DNA of 64,000 nucleotides from Agrobacterium fabrum str. C58. GTDB lineage: Bacteria > Pseudomonadota > Alphaproteobacteria > Rhizobiales > Rhizobiaceae. Of the stretch, positions 48,507 to 55,841 are shown one piece after another. The notes beneath the pieces were generated by a model. It saw nothing but the letters and a program-made list of their open reading frames with translations, ran no database searches and was not told the DNA's origin. The stretch spans positions 1,231,001 to 1,295,000 of the forward strand of contig NC_003063.2 in the NCBI RefSeq assembly GCF_000092025.1. The letters are read 5' to 3'. Position 1 is the stretch's first letter. Every line of letters starts with the position of its first letter. The position numbers and the translations under genes are program-made.

Positions 48507-48712
48507 CATTCCTCCGAAGCCTTCATGTTGGCCTTGCTTTCGGCTTCATCGAGTTTTTCGAGAAGATCGAGGAATTTGTCAGGGATGCCTTCTTCCTGAA
48601 CGGCATCATAGAGCTCCCTGAGCTTGCGGGAAATCACCGCCCGCCCGGAATGTGGAACCTGGGGGGGCGCCGAGTTGTCCGGCGAATCTTGGTCCGATTG
48701 AAACATGCTCAT
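48506..48712 (-). CDS. nepR: Anti-sigma factor NepR
   Basis: The 68-residue protein is typical in size. The two NepR helices are visible: ISRKLRELYDAVQEEGIPDK (alpha 1, with the conserved LRxLYxxVxxEPIP-like pattern) and FLDLLEKLDEAESKAN (alpha 2). N- and C-terminal tails are polar and probably disordered. It binds EcfG in unstressed cells and the sigma-like domain of PhyR under stress. It is translationally coupled to ecfG. A second in-frame ATG at 48706 is possible. Confidence 0.94.
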   Translation of the reverse strand: MSMFQSDQDSPDNSAPPQVPHSGRAVISRKLRELYDAVQEEGIPDKFLDLLEKLDEAESKANMKASEE

Positions 48713-48744
48713 AACGTCCGGTATTCCTTTTGTGTCGTGGCAAG

Positions 48745-48769
48745 AATGCGCGGTTAAAAAAATAGTTCC
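48745..48769 (-). promoter_or_regulatory. EcfG-like promoter for nepR-ecfG (variant -10)
   Basis: The minus strand reads GGAAC (48769-48765), 16 bases, CATT (48748-48745). The -35 is exact; the -10 has one mismatch to CGTT. It would make nepR-ecfG autoregulated, as described in other alphaproteobacteria. Confidence 0.55.
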
Positions 48770-48782
48770 GGCGGTCCGGAAC
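48765..48782. promoter_or_regulatory. Back-to-back EcfG -35 elements in an 18-bp palindrome-like block
   Basis: GTTCCGGCGGTCCGGAAC holds the -35 of nepR-ecfG on one strand and that of phyR on the other, only 8 bases apart. It is an imperfect dyad. Two holoenzymes are unlikely to fit at once. Confidence 0.7.
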
Positions 48783-48803
48783 TTTTTTTGCGATACACAC
48801 GTT
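48778..48803 (+). promoter_or_regulatory. EcfG-type promoter for phyR
   Basis: GGAAC (48778-48782), 17 bases including a T7 run, CGTT (48800-48803): exact consensus. The -10 lies 46 bases before the phyR start. Confidence 0.8.
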
Positions 48804-48849
48804 GCTATCTTGGGTTTGCGTTGCAGACCGCATGAAAGGGGAGAATTCC

Positions 48850-49644
48850 ATGTCAGTTTCTACACGCATCGCACCGCACCTGCCATATCTTCGCAGGTTC
48901 GCGCGTGCCGTTTGCGGCTCACAATCAACGGGCGATGCCTATGTTGCGGCAACACTCGAAGCTCTGATCGCCGACATCAGCATTTTTCCGCAGACAAGCA
49001 GCGATCGCGTTTCGCTCTATCAATTGTTCGTATCGATCTTTAGTTCCGTCACGATCAATATTAAGACCGACGAAAACCTGTCCGGCTGGGAAAAACGCGC
49101 CTCCGCGAACCTCTCCGCCGTGCCGGCATTGGCCCGTCAGGCTTTCCTTTTGACGACGGTTGAAGAGTTCACGCCATCGGAAACCGCAGAGGTTCTGAGA
49201 GTGTCCGAAGATCAGGTCAGCAGACTGATCGACGAGGCGGCCTCTGAAATCGCAAGGCAGGTGGCAACCGATATCATGATCATCGAGGATGAACCTCTGA
49301 TCGCCATGGATATCGAGCAGATGGTGACCGATCTCGGCCATCGCGTCACGGGCATCGCCCGCACCCACACGGAAGCGCTCGATCTCTTCCATCGCACCCA
49401 GCCCAAGATGATACTTGCTGATATCCAGCTCGCCGACGGCAGCTCCGGTCTCGACGCGATGAAGGATATCCTGCAGATGACCACCCTCCCGGTGATCTTT
49501 ATCACGGCCTTCCCCGAGCGTCTTTTGACAGGCGAGCGACCGGAGCCGACCTTCCTCGTGACGAAGCCGTTTAATCCGGACATGGTGAAAGCGCTTATCA
49601 GCCAGGCCCTGTTTTTCAACGAAAGCTCACGCGTCGCGGCTTGA
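48850..49644 (+). CDS. phyR: Anti-anti-sigma response regulator PhyR
   Basis: The start at 48850 (MSVSTRIAPHLPYLRRFARA) follows GGGGAGAATTCC. The 264-residue protein has an N-terminal sigma-like domain (about 1-135; LPYLRRFARAVCGSQSTGDA, then RQAFLLTTVEEFTPSETAEV) and a C-terminal receiver (from IMIIEDEPLIAMDIEQM) with phospho-acceptor Asp191 (LADIQLADGSSG) and Lys in VTKPFNPDM. On phosphorylation the sigma-like domain binds NepR and frees EcfG. It is divergent from nepR-ecfG and followed by a HisKA_2 kinase. Confidence 0.95.
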   Translation: MSVSTRIAPHLPYLRRFARAVCGSQSTGDAYVAATLEALIADISIFPQTSSDRVSLYQLFVSIFSSVTINIKTDENLSGWEKRASANLSAVPALARQAFLLTTVEEFTPSETAEVLRVSEDQVSRLIDEAASEIARQVATDIMIIEDEPLIAMDIEQMVTDLGHRVTGIARTHTEALDLFHRTQPKMILADIQLADGSSGLDAMKDILQMTTLPVIFITAFPERLLTGERPEPTFLVTKPFNPDMVKALISQALFFNESSRVAA

Positions 49645-49670
49645 AATTTGCCGAAACCGCAGCCTGACCG

Positions 49671-49695
49671 GGAACCGGTGTGGTGCCCGGGCGTT
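49671..49695 (+). promoter_or_regulatory. EcfG-type promoter for the sensor kinase after phyR
   Basis: GGAAC (49671-49675), 16 bases, CGTT (49692-49695): exact consensus, 44 bases before the kinase start. Confidence 0.7.
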
Positions 49696-49739
49696 GGCGG
49701 TTATGGTCGTGGGGCTTTCCCGCGGCTTTCTGCAAGGAG

Positions 49740-50729
49740 ATGAATTTGCATCGGCTGGCATGGCATAACGCGGAGAGGGACGAAAGCGAGCTTCACGATT
49801 CGCTTGTCCTTGCCTTGCTCGATTCGGGTGAGACAGTCATGCTGCAGGACTGGAACCGCGACTATATATTCGTGGCCAATCTGCCGGATGTCTGGAAACT
49901 TCCGGCGGATTCGCACCCGACTGATGAAAATCTGTTTGGCAATGATCTCTCAGTCCGACTGGCTGAACTTAAGAGGGACATGAACACGGCAGGCAGCCGA
50001 GGGATGCTGGAAGTTAATGCCGGCAATGACCGCGTCTTCCAGTTTCAGGTCCACTCCACCTTCAACCAGTCGAACCAGGTGGTGATGAAGACCACCATCC
50101 GGGAGGTGACGGCGGAAAGGCGGCGCGAACAGCTTCTGCGCTCGCTGCTGCGCGAGGTCAGCCACCGCTCCAAGAACCTTCTGGCGATCATCCAGAGCCT
50201 TGCCGGCCAGACGGCCCGTTTCAGCCTCACCAAGGATGATTTCCTGCGCAAGTTCCGCGGCCGGCTGCATGCCCTTGCCCAGAGCCAGGATCTCATCACG
50301 GATTCGGACTGGCGCGGTGCGCGCATATTCGAGCTTCTGCGGCAGCAATTCGATCTATATGTGCCTGAGTATCCCAACCTCATCCATATTGAAGGCGAAA
50401 ACCTGCTGCTCAACCCGAATGGTGCGCTTTATATCGGGCTCGCCTTCCATGAGCTCGTCGTCAACACCGTCAGCCACAGCGGCAATCTCGCCTATCACCC
50501 GCCGATCTCTCTCCAGTGTCGCCAGGACGGTGATTTTTACATCGTCGAATGGAACGAGCCGATGATGCCATCGAAGGAACCGGCTGAGGCCAGGCGCGGC
50601 AGTTTCGGCAGCGTGGTGCTGGAAAAGGTGGTGCCTTCCGCTCTCGGTGGCGTTGCCGAATATAAGCTGACGCCGGAACGGATCGTCTATAGCCTCAAAT
50701 TCCCTTCGGGTGACGCAGCGGTCGCATGA
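49740..50729 (+). CDS. HisKA_2/HWE-type sensor histidine kinase next to phyR
   Basis: ATG 49740 (MNLHRLAWHNAERDESELHD) overlaps the ribosome site AAGGAG by spacing zero; TTG 49746 with 6-base spacing may be the true start. The protein of about 329 residues is soluble: an N-terminal PAS-like region (TVMLQDWNRDYIFVANLPDV), a HisKA_2 dimerisation helix with phospho-His142 in EVSHRSKNLLAIIQSLAG, and an ATPase domain (LAFHELVVNTVSHSGNLAYH, then RRGSFGSVVLEKVV). Kinases of this family phosphorylate PhyR. Position and an EcfG promoter argue that it belongs to the GSR. Confidence 0.88.
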   Translation: MNLHRLAWHNAERDESELHDSLVLALLDSGETVMLQDWNRDYIFVANLPDVWKLPADSHPTDENLFGNDLSVRLAELKRDMNTAGSRGMLEVNAGNDRVFQFQVHSTFNQSNQVVMKTTIREVTAERRREQLLRSLLREVSHRSKNLLAIIQSLAGQTARFSLTKDDFLRKFRGRLHALAQSQDLITDSDWRGARIFELLRQQFDLYVPEYPNLIHIEGENLLLNPNGALYIGLAFHELVVNTVSHSGNLAYHPPISLQCRQDGDFYIVEWNEPMMPSKEPAEARRGSFGSVVLEKVVPSALGGVAEYKLTPERIVYSLKFPSGDAAVA

Positions 50730-50785
50730 CAACGATTGCGGAGGTGAGAGTGAGGCTGCGCGGTCGTTTCCACGCTCGAAATCAA

Positions 50786-50825
50786 CAAAAAAAGCACGGC
50801 CCATTACAGAGCCGTGCTATTTTTA
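50786..50825. terminator. Bidirectional terminator after the phyR-linked kinase
   Basis: AGCACGGC (50793-50800) pairs with GCCGTGCT (50811-50818), with an A run before and ATTTTT after. It lies between the two convergent kinase genes. Confidence 0.85.
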
Positions 50826-50989
50826 TGACGGGTTTTCAGGGGTGAAACCCGTTTATAGTCAGCCAAGCTTCAGGCGGGGACGGGGGAATTGCTTGGCCTG
50901 CAGTAAAAATGCACACCGCCCCATTCGGTTCCCACAAAATGCATTTTTTTTGACAGAGGCCAATTTTGGCTGTCCCGGGCGAAGACGGC

Positions 50990-52708
50990 TCAGTGTGTCT
51001 GCTCGGTTCGCTTGGGGATGAAATAGCGCATCGGCGCTTCCAGCGACCATTCAAAGCCGGTCTCGCGATATTCGGTGGTAACGTTTCCGCCGAAAGCGCC
51101 TTCCGCATGGCGTTTGATGACGGTGGTGCCGAAGCCCTTGCGGCTCGGCTCAGTTGCGGGCGGCCCGCCGGTCTCCGTCCAGACCAGATGGAGCATCTGC
51201 CGGCCGTCTTTTTCGAGCGCTTTCCAGCTTACGGTTATTTTTCCCGGCGGAACCGAAAGTGCGCCATATTTGATGGAGTTCGTCGTCAGCTCATGCACCA
51301 CGAGCCCGAAATTTTGCGCCGCTTCCGGAGACAGCATGAAATCGTCGCCCTCCAGCCTGAAGCGTTCCACGACCGTGCCGAAAACATCGAGATGGGTTTC
51401 GATCAGCTTGCGGATCGGCAGACCCTGCCATTGAACTTCCGCGAGAGCCCGGATCGACATCCCAAGGCCGCGCAGGCGGTGATCCACCTCCTTCTGAAAC
51501 TCCGGAATGCTTTTATTCTCCCTGCCCAGCTGTCGTATCATCGCCTGAACCAGGGTCAGAATGTTCTTGGAGCGGTGTACCAGTTCGTGCAACAGCAGCT
51601 GCAACCGCTCTTCCGACTGGCTTCTGTCGAAGGAGGCGTTGGAGAGTGCGATGGCGACCTGGTTGGCCTCCTTTATCTTGGTATCGACGGGGGCCACGAT
51701 TTCGCCTTCACCGATGCGCTCGGCCATGTGGGTCAGATCGCGGATGGAGCTGCGCAATTGCCGGCCGACGAGATAGGCGCCGCCGATGGCGATCAGCACC
51801 AGCACAAGGCTGCCGATCATCATCTGCCGCCAGGTGTCGATCAGCGCCGCCTGGCTCGCGGCAAGCGGTCCCCACATCACGGTCTTCCACTGCCAGCCTG
51901 GCAATTGCGCATAGGCGTAGAGATTGCCCTTGCCGTCGAAAAAATTGCCGCTGAAGGCTTGCATTTCCGAAAGTATGGCGGGGTTGACAAAGGGTTTGCC
52001 CACTTCCGCCTCATCCTGCGCACTGGAAACGACCACGCGGTTGGTGCCATCGATGATCGCGACCGCCCAGTGGCGCGGTAGGTTTTCCGTGGGAATGAGC
52101 CGGCTGAGATCACTGGCATTCTGCGTCAGGATCAACGCGTCTCCGGCCGATCCGAGTTCCGGATCGAGTGGCATGGTGATGTTGAATACCCATTCTTTGC
52201 TGGTGGAACCAAAAAACAGGTCCGAGACGGTGATGCGGCGGGATTCAATTGCCTTGGCGAGATTTGCTTCGGCCGGGATCTTGCCCAGCGGCTGGCCGTA
52301 GGGAACGCGCGTGTTAAGCCGCTGCTGACCATCTTTGGTGGCGAGAAGGGCATAGAGGCCCTCCCGTTTCAGGCTTTCGGCAACGCGTCCCTGAAACGCA
52401 GCGAGGTTGCCATTCTCAAGCTCGGGGAATTGCGACAGCAGATTGAGTGACGTGGCGATTTCCTGCAGGCGACGGTCGATGTTGCGGGAAACCACCCGCA
52501 CGTCCTCGATTGTTTCCCGTTGCAGGTCGTCGCGTTTTTCCGCCTCGAGGCGCAACATCAGATAACCGACGAAAAGGATAAGCGGCAGCGTAATGACGGT
52601 CGCCATCACCACCAGATAGGTGCCGATGGAGGCCGTCGGGAAAAAATTGGCGCTGCGCCGACGCAAAGCCGAAATCGTTTCTTTCAGTCTGTTGCCGGGT
52701 CGAGGCAT
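50990..52708 (-). CDS. Membrane sensor histidine kinase, HisKA_2/HWE type with extracytoplasmic domain
   Basis: I choose the start at 52708 (MPRPGNRLKETISALRRRSA) because GGAG lies 8 bases upstream; the ATG at 52729 lacks one. The 572-residue protein has a TM helix (about 30-50), a long periplasmic cache-like domain, a second TM helix (about 272-294), a HAMP-like linker and a HisKA_2 domain with His378 (HELVHRSKNILTLVQAMIRQ). The ATPase domain shows VVHELTTNSIKYGALSVPPG and RKGFGTTVIKRHAEG. This resembles GSR-type kinases, so PhyR is a plausible partner; the signal is unknown. Confidence 0.9.
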   Translation of the reverse strand: MPRPGNRLKETISALRRRSANFFPTASIGTYLVVMATVITLPLILFVGYLMLRLEAEKRDDLQRETIEDVRVVSRNIDRRLQEIATSLNLLSQFPELENGNLAAFQGRVAESLKREGLYALLATKDGQQRLNTRVPYGQPLGKIPAEANLAKAIESRRITVSDLFFGSTSKEWVFNITMPLDPELGSAGDALILTQNASDLSRLIPTENLPRHWAVAIIDGTNRVVVSSAQDEAEVGKPFVNPAILSEMQAFSGNFFDGKGNLYAYAQLPGWQWKTVMWGPLAASQAALIDTWRQMMIGSLVLVLIAIGGAYLVGRQLRSSIRDLTHMAERIGEGEIVAPVDTKIKEANQVAIALSNASFDRSQSEERLQLLLHELVHRSKNILTLVQAMIRQLGRENKSIPEFQKEVDHRLRGLGMSIRALAEVQWQGLPIRKLIETHLDVFGTVVERFRLEGDDFMLSPEAAQNFGLVVHELTTNSIKYGALSVPPGKITVSWKALEKDGRQMLHLVWTETGGPPATEPSRKGFGTTVIKRHAEGAFGGNVTTEYRETGFEWSLEAPMRYFIPKRTEQTH

Positions 52709-52841
52709 ATAAAAAACTCCGGCAGTCATGGCATTGTTACGGCAGGAATAATAGCGCGCTGTCGTCCGTTAGCAATGGCTGATTTTTTACCTTTGGTTGC
52801 TGCGGTTCACGGTATCTCCCAAAGCCGTGATCGAAAAAATC

Positions 52842-52867
52842 GGAACTATTTCCACAACCGTGCCGTT
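52842..52867 (+). promoter_or_regulatory. EcfG-type promoter for the PRC-barrel gene
   Basis: GGAAC (52842-52846), 17 bases, CGTT (52864-52867): exact consensus, 76 bases before the ATG. Confidence 0.78.
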
Positions 52868-52943
52868 TGCCAATCGAACCGGTCGAGGAGCGGGAGAAAT
52901 ATCACCGCCGGCCAGTTGAGAACGATGAAAGGAAGGTACGAAA

Positions 52944-53519
52944 ATGACTAGGAAACTCGCGACTATCTTTACCGCCGCACTGATGGGTACGACTGCTTTC
53001 GCGCCGCTCGCCATCGCTCAGGGAACCACACAGCCTGCACCGGCAAACCCGAGCGCGCAGGCCGAGCCGGCAAGCCCTTCTGCAACGCCGATGACACCGG
53101 CGGCCCCGACGGCAGCCGATAGCGCCGCGGCGACAACTGGTGGCGCTTACATCACCGAGCAGGGTGAAAATCAGGTCAGCGCCAATGATTACATCGGTAA
53201 ATCCGTCTATACCGGCGCTGACGAGAGCATCGGTAATGTCACCAACCTCATCATGGAACAGGACGGTGGTCTTGTCGCAGCCGTGATTGGTGTCGGCGGC
53301 TTCCTCGGCATCGGTGCCAAGGATGTGGCCGTTCCTATGGACAAGGTTACAATGACGCGTAACACGCAGGACGGCACTATCCGCCTGACCACGACTGAAA
53401 CGGCGGAAACGCTGAAGGCCGCGCCGGAATTCAAGACGCTGGAACAGAAGGCCAGCGAAAAGAATGCGGCAGTGCCGGCCGCCCCTGACAGCACGACCAC
53501 ATCGGCAACCAAGCCTTAA
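52944..53519 (+). CDS. Secreted PRC-barrel domain protein
   Basis: The 191-residue precursor has a signal peptide (MTRKLATIFTAALMGTTAFA, cleavage near AIA-QG), then a low-complexity linker rich in Ala, Pro and Thr (about residues 26-65), a PRC-barrel domain (ANDYIGKSVYTGADESIGNV, VAAVIGVGGFLGIGAKDVAV) and an Ala/Thr-rich tail. PRC-barrel proteins of this secreted type are common in rhizobial stress regulons; their molecular role is unknown. An exact EcfG promoter lies upstream and a strong terminator follows. Confidence 0.88.
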   Translation: MTRKLATIFTAALMGTTAFAPLAIAQGTTQPAPANPSAQAEPASPSATPMTPAAPTAADSAAATTGGAYITEQGENQVSANDYIGKSVYTGADESIGNVTNLIMEQDGGLVAAVIGVGGFLGIGAKDVAVPMDKVTMTRNTQDGTIRLTTTETAETLKAAPEFKTLEQKASEKNAAVPAAPDSTTTSATKP

Positions 53520-53572
53520 TTCCCATACCTGGGAGGCAGGAGCGGGACAGGCGATTATCAGTCGTCCCGCGA

Positions 53573-53602
53573 AGGCACCGGCCATTTGGCCGGTGCTTTT
53601 TT
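53573..53602 (+). terminator. Rho-independent terminator after the PRC-barrel gene
   Basis: GCACCGGCC (53575-53583) pairs with GGCCGGTGC (53588-53596) around ATTT, followed by TTTTTT. Confidence 0.9.
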
Positions 53603-53620
53603 GTGTTGGCTTAAGCTTGT

Positions 53621-54604
53621 TCAGTCCCCGGCATTACGGGAGGAATGCCACGCCCAGGCAGATTTTATGATATCCGATAGAGAATAACGCGGTTCCCAGC
53701 CGAGAACCTCTCTGGCCTTGTCGTTATTGGCAACGAGGGTGGTGGAGTCGCCATCGCGCCGTCCGGTATATTCCACGGGGAAGGGGCGGCCGGAGACTTC
53801 CGAAATTGCCGCTAGCAGCTCCTTTACCGTGGTGCCGGTGCCGGTGCCGAGGTTGAGTTCGACAGTCTCGCCGCCATCCAGCAGGTAGTCCACTGCCCGC
53901 ACATGCGCATCGGCAAGATCGAGAATGTGGATATAGTCGCGCACGCAGGTGCCGTCGCGTGTGTCGTAATCCGTGCCGAACACCTTGAAGCCCTGGCGCC
54001 GTCCGAGTGCAGCTTCGATGGCAAGCGGGATCGCGTGGGTTTCCGGCTTGTGCCATTCGCCGATGCGGCCTTCGAAATCTGCGCCCGCAGCGTTGAAATA
54101 ACGCAGCATCACCGAGCGCAGCCCCTCATAGGTGCTGTAATCCTTCAGCGCCTGCTCCACCACCCATTTGGTGCGGCCATAGGGATTGATCGGCGCCTGC
54201 CGGTGTGTCTCGTCGATCGGCACCTGTTCCGGCAATCCGTAGGTCGCGCAAGTGGAGGAGAAAACGAACGACGTGACACCGGCATCGATGGCGGCGGAAA
54301 GCAGGTTGAGCGAGCCGATGACGTTATTGTCGTAAAAAGCGACCGGTTGCTTGACAGATTCGCCGACTTCGATAAGCGCGGCGAAGTGAAGGACGGCTTC
54401 CGGTCGGTGCTTGGCGAAGACCTCGTCCAGCCGCGCCCGGTCGCGAATATCGCCCTGTTCGAAAGGCCCCCAGCGGACAAATTCCTCATGCCCGTTGGAG
54501 AGATTGTCGAAAACAACCGGTTCATATCCTCGCTCAGACAGGAGAAGGCAGGTGTGAGAACCGATATAGCCGGCACCGCCGACGACAAGGACTTTCTTCT
54601 TCAT
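53621..54604 (-). CDS. galE: UDP-glucose 4-epimerase
   Basis: The ATG at 54604 (MKKKVLVVGGAGYIGSHTCL) is the start; the codon before it is TTG. The 327-residue extended SDR has NAD motif GGAGYIGSH, Ser in FSSTCATYG, catalytic YGRTKWVVEQ and DGTCVRDYIHILDLADAHV. It interconverts UDP-glucose and UDP-galactose for exopolysaccharide and lipopolysaccharide. It stands alone between convergent and same-strand neighbours. Confidence 0.94.
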   Translation of the reverse strand: MKKKVLVVGGAGYIGSHTCLLLSERGYEPVVFDNLSNGHEEFVRWGPFEQGDIRDRARLDEVFAKHRPEAVLHFAALIEVGESVKQPVAFYDNNVIGSLNLLSAAIDAGVTSFVFSSTCATYGLPEQVPIDETHRQAPINPYGRTKWVVEQALKDYSTYEGLRSVMLRYFNAAGADFEGRIGEWHKPETHAIPLAIEAALGRRQGFKVFGTDYDTRDGTCVRDYIHILDLADAHVRAVDYLLDGGETVELNLGTGTGTTVKELLAAISEVSGRPFPVEYTGRRDGDSTTLVANNDKAREVLGWEPRYSLSDIIKSAWAWHSSRNAGD

Positions 54605-54711
54605 CAATGGCCTTTCAGAAAATTACGGACGCGCCGAGACTGTATGTCACTTTGTTCAAATGAGGGCGGCGTGGCGCGGGATGCCATCAGCCAATCTATC
54701 CTTCGCCGGTA

Positions 54712-54758
54712 ACATAAAAAAAACCGCGCATCCATGGCCTGGATGCGCGGTTTGCCTT
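54712..54758. terminator. Terminator after the DUF883/holin-like membrane pair
   Basis: AAACCGCGCATCC (54721-54733) pairs with GGATGCGCGGTTT (54741-54753), a 13-bp stem with 7-nt loop. The A run before it is a T run on the minus strand, so it terminates the membrane-protein operon. Confidence 0.88.
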
Positions 54759-54776
54759 TTGCGTGCCGCCAAGAAA

Positions 54777-55214
54777 TTACTTGGTCTTTTTGGTACCGGC
54801 CCTCGTGGCCAGAAAACCGGCAGCGACAGCCACGGCGAGCGTCGCATAGGGACGCGCCTGAATGGCCAGCGTCAGCAGCGATTGCAGGGCGAGGGGGGCT
54901 GCCGCAAGCGGTGCCGCCGTCAAAGGCGCCAAGGCGGGCCTTGCAGCATATACTCTTGGCCGTTTGACGATGGTGAGTGCCACCAACATGATGACGCCGA
55001 GTAGGAAGGCAGCGCCGGCAACGACGAGTGCTGCAGGGCCTGCGCCGACATGTTTGGCGAGATAGATCGACCCTGCCACCACCGCGGCAATGAAGGCGAT
55101 CAGGAAGAAGATCGCGGTCAGAGCCGACAGGATTATCGTCGTGCGCAACCGTCGCGTAACGACGCGCCCTTCACGCTGGGTCTCCCCCAGATAGACCAGC
55201 AATGCTTCAAGCAT
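54777..55214 (-). CDS. Small membrane protein, holin superfamily III (phage holin-like) type
   Basis: The 145-residue protein has two strong TM helices in the middle (TIILSALTAIFFLIAFIAAV and ALVVAGAAFLLGVIMLVALT), a third hydrophobic Ala-rich segment near the C-terminus and a Lys-rich end. The arrangement resembles the Phage_holin_3_6 family, which in rhizobia is not of phage origin and usually accompanies a DUF883 protein, as here. It starts 4 bases after the DUF883 stop, so both are expressed from the EcfG promoter at 55669. Function is unknown. Confidence 0.78.
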   Translation of the reverse strand: MLEALLVYLGETQREGRVVTRRLRTTIILSALTAIFFLIAFIAAVVAGSIYLAKHVGAGPAALVVAGAAFLLGVIMLVALTIVKRPRVYAARPALAPLTAAPLAAAPLALQSLLTLAIQARPYATLAVAVAAGFLATRAGTKKTK

Positions 55215-55218
55215 GGGC

Positions 55219-55560
55219 TTATCGGCGGGTCAGGAGAGCAAGAACGAAACCGACGCCGATCGCAATACCGAGCGACTGAAGCGGGTTCTTCTGAACCTGG
55301 TCCGTCAGATTGTCGTTGAGCGTGGAGATTTCGTTGCGGACCGTGTCGGCCATGTCGCTCGACGCCGAGATCGCGTCATCGGCAACGCGGGCAGCCTGTG
55401 CCTTCAACTCGTGCGACGCTCCGACGCCGAGAGCCTTCACGCTCTCGGCAAGATTTGCCAGATCTTCGCGAAGCTGGGCGAGCTGTGCCGCCACATCGGC
55501 TGCATCACCGTTTTCGAGGGATTGCTGGATCTTGTCGTTGACGTTGCGCACGCTTGCCAT
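55219..55560 (-). CDS. DUF883 (ElaB/YqjD-like) membrane-anchored protein
   Basis: The start at 55560 (MASVRNVNDKIQQSLENGDA) is preceded by AGGAAGGACTTCCCTT; the longer frame starts without such a signal. The 113-residue protein is a helical coiled coil (VAAQLAQLREDLANLAESVK, then HELKAQAARVADDAI) with one C-terminal TM helix (NPLQSLGIAIGVGFVLALLT). E. coli relatives are ribosome- or membrane-associated stress proteins. An exact EcfG promoter precedes it. Confidence 0.87.
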   Translation of the reverse strand: MASVRNVNDKIQQSLENGDAADVAAQLAQLREDLANLAESVKALGVGASHELKAQAARVADDAISASSDMADTVRNEISTLNDNLTDQVQKNPLQSLGIAIGVGFVLALLTRR

Positions 55561-55668
55561 AAGGGAAGTCCTTCCTGAACATCGTTGATGGAACGAGGGC
55601 ATTTCACTGATTGCCACCGCCCCTAACCTTCGTTTCGGCGGGCGAGACACCCGTCTATCCGTCATTCA

Positions 55669-55693
55669 AACGCGCCCATGCCGGCTTGGTTCC
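55669..55693 (-). promoter_or_regulatory. EcfG-type promoter for the DUF883/holin-like pair
   Basis: The minus strand reads GGAAC (55693-55689), 16 bases, CGTT (55672-55669): exact consensus. The leader is about 100 bases. Confidence 0.75.
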
Positions 55694-55841
55694 GCGCGAC
55701 CATATGTTTTCTTCACCGGCATTTCCGGTCGGGGGCGATTTTCGAGGAATTCGACCCCGAACATTTGTTTTCCTGTCACAAGCATCATATAAGGCCCATC
55801 ATCCAAGACCGACCTTGACTTCAATCAATATGTGAAACGAC

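Noticed and set aside
54777..55214. Holin-like protein as a sign of a prophage
   Set aside because: No other phage gene, integrase or attachment site is near, and the protein is paired with DUF883 under a stress promoter.
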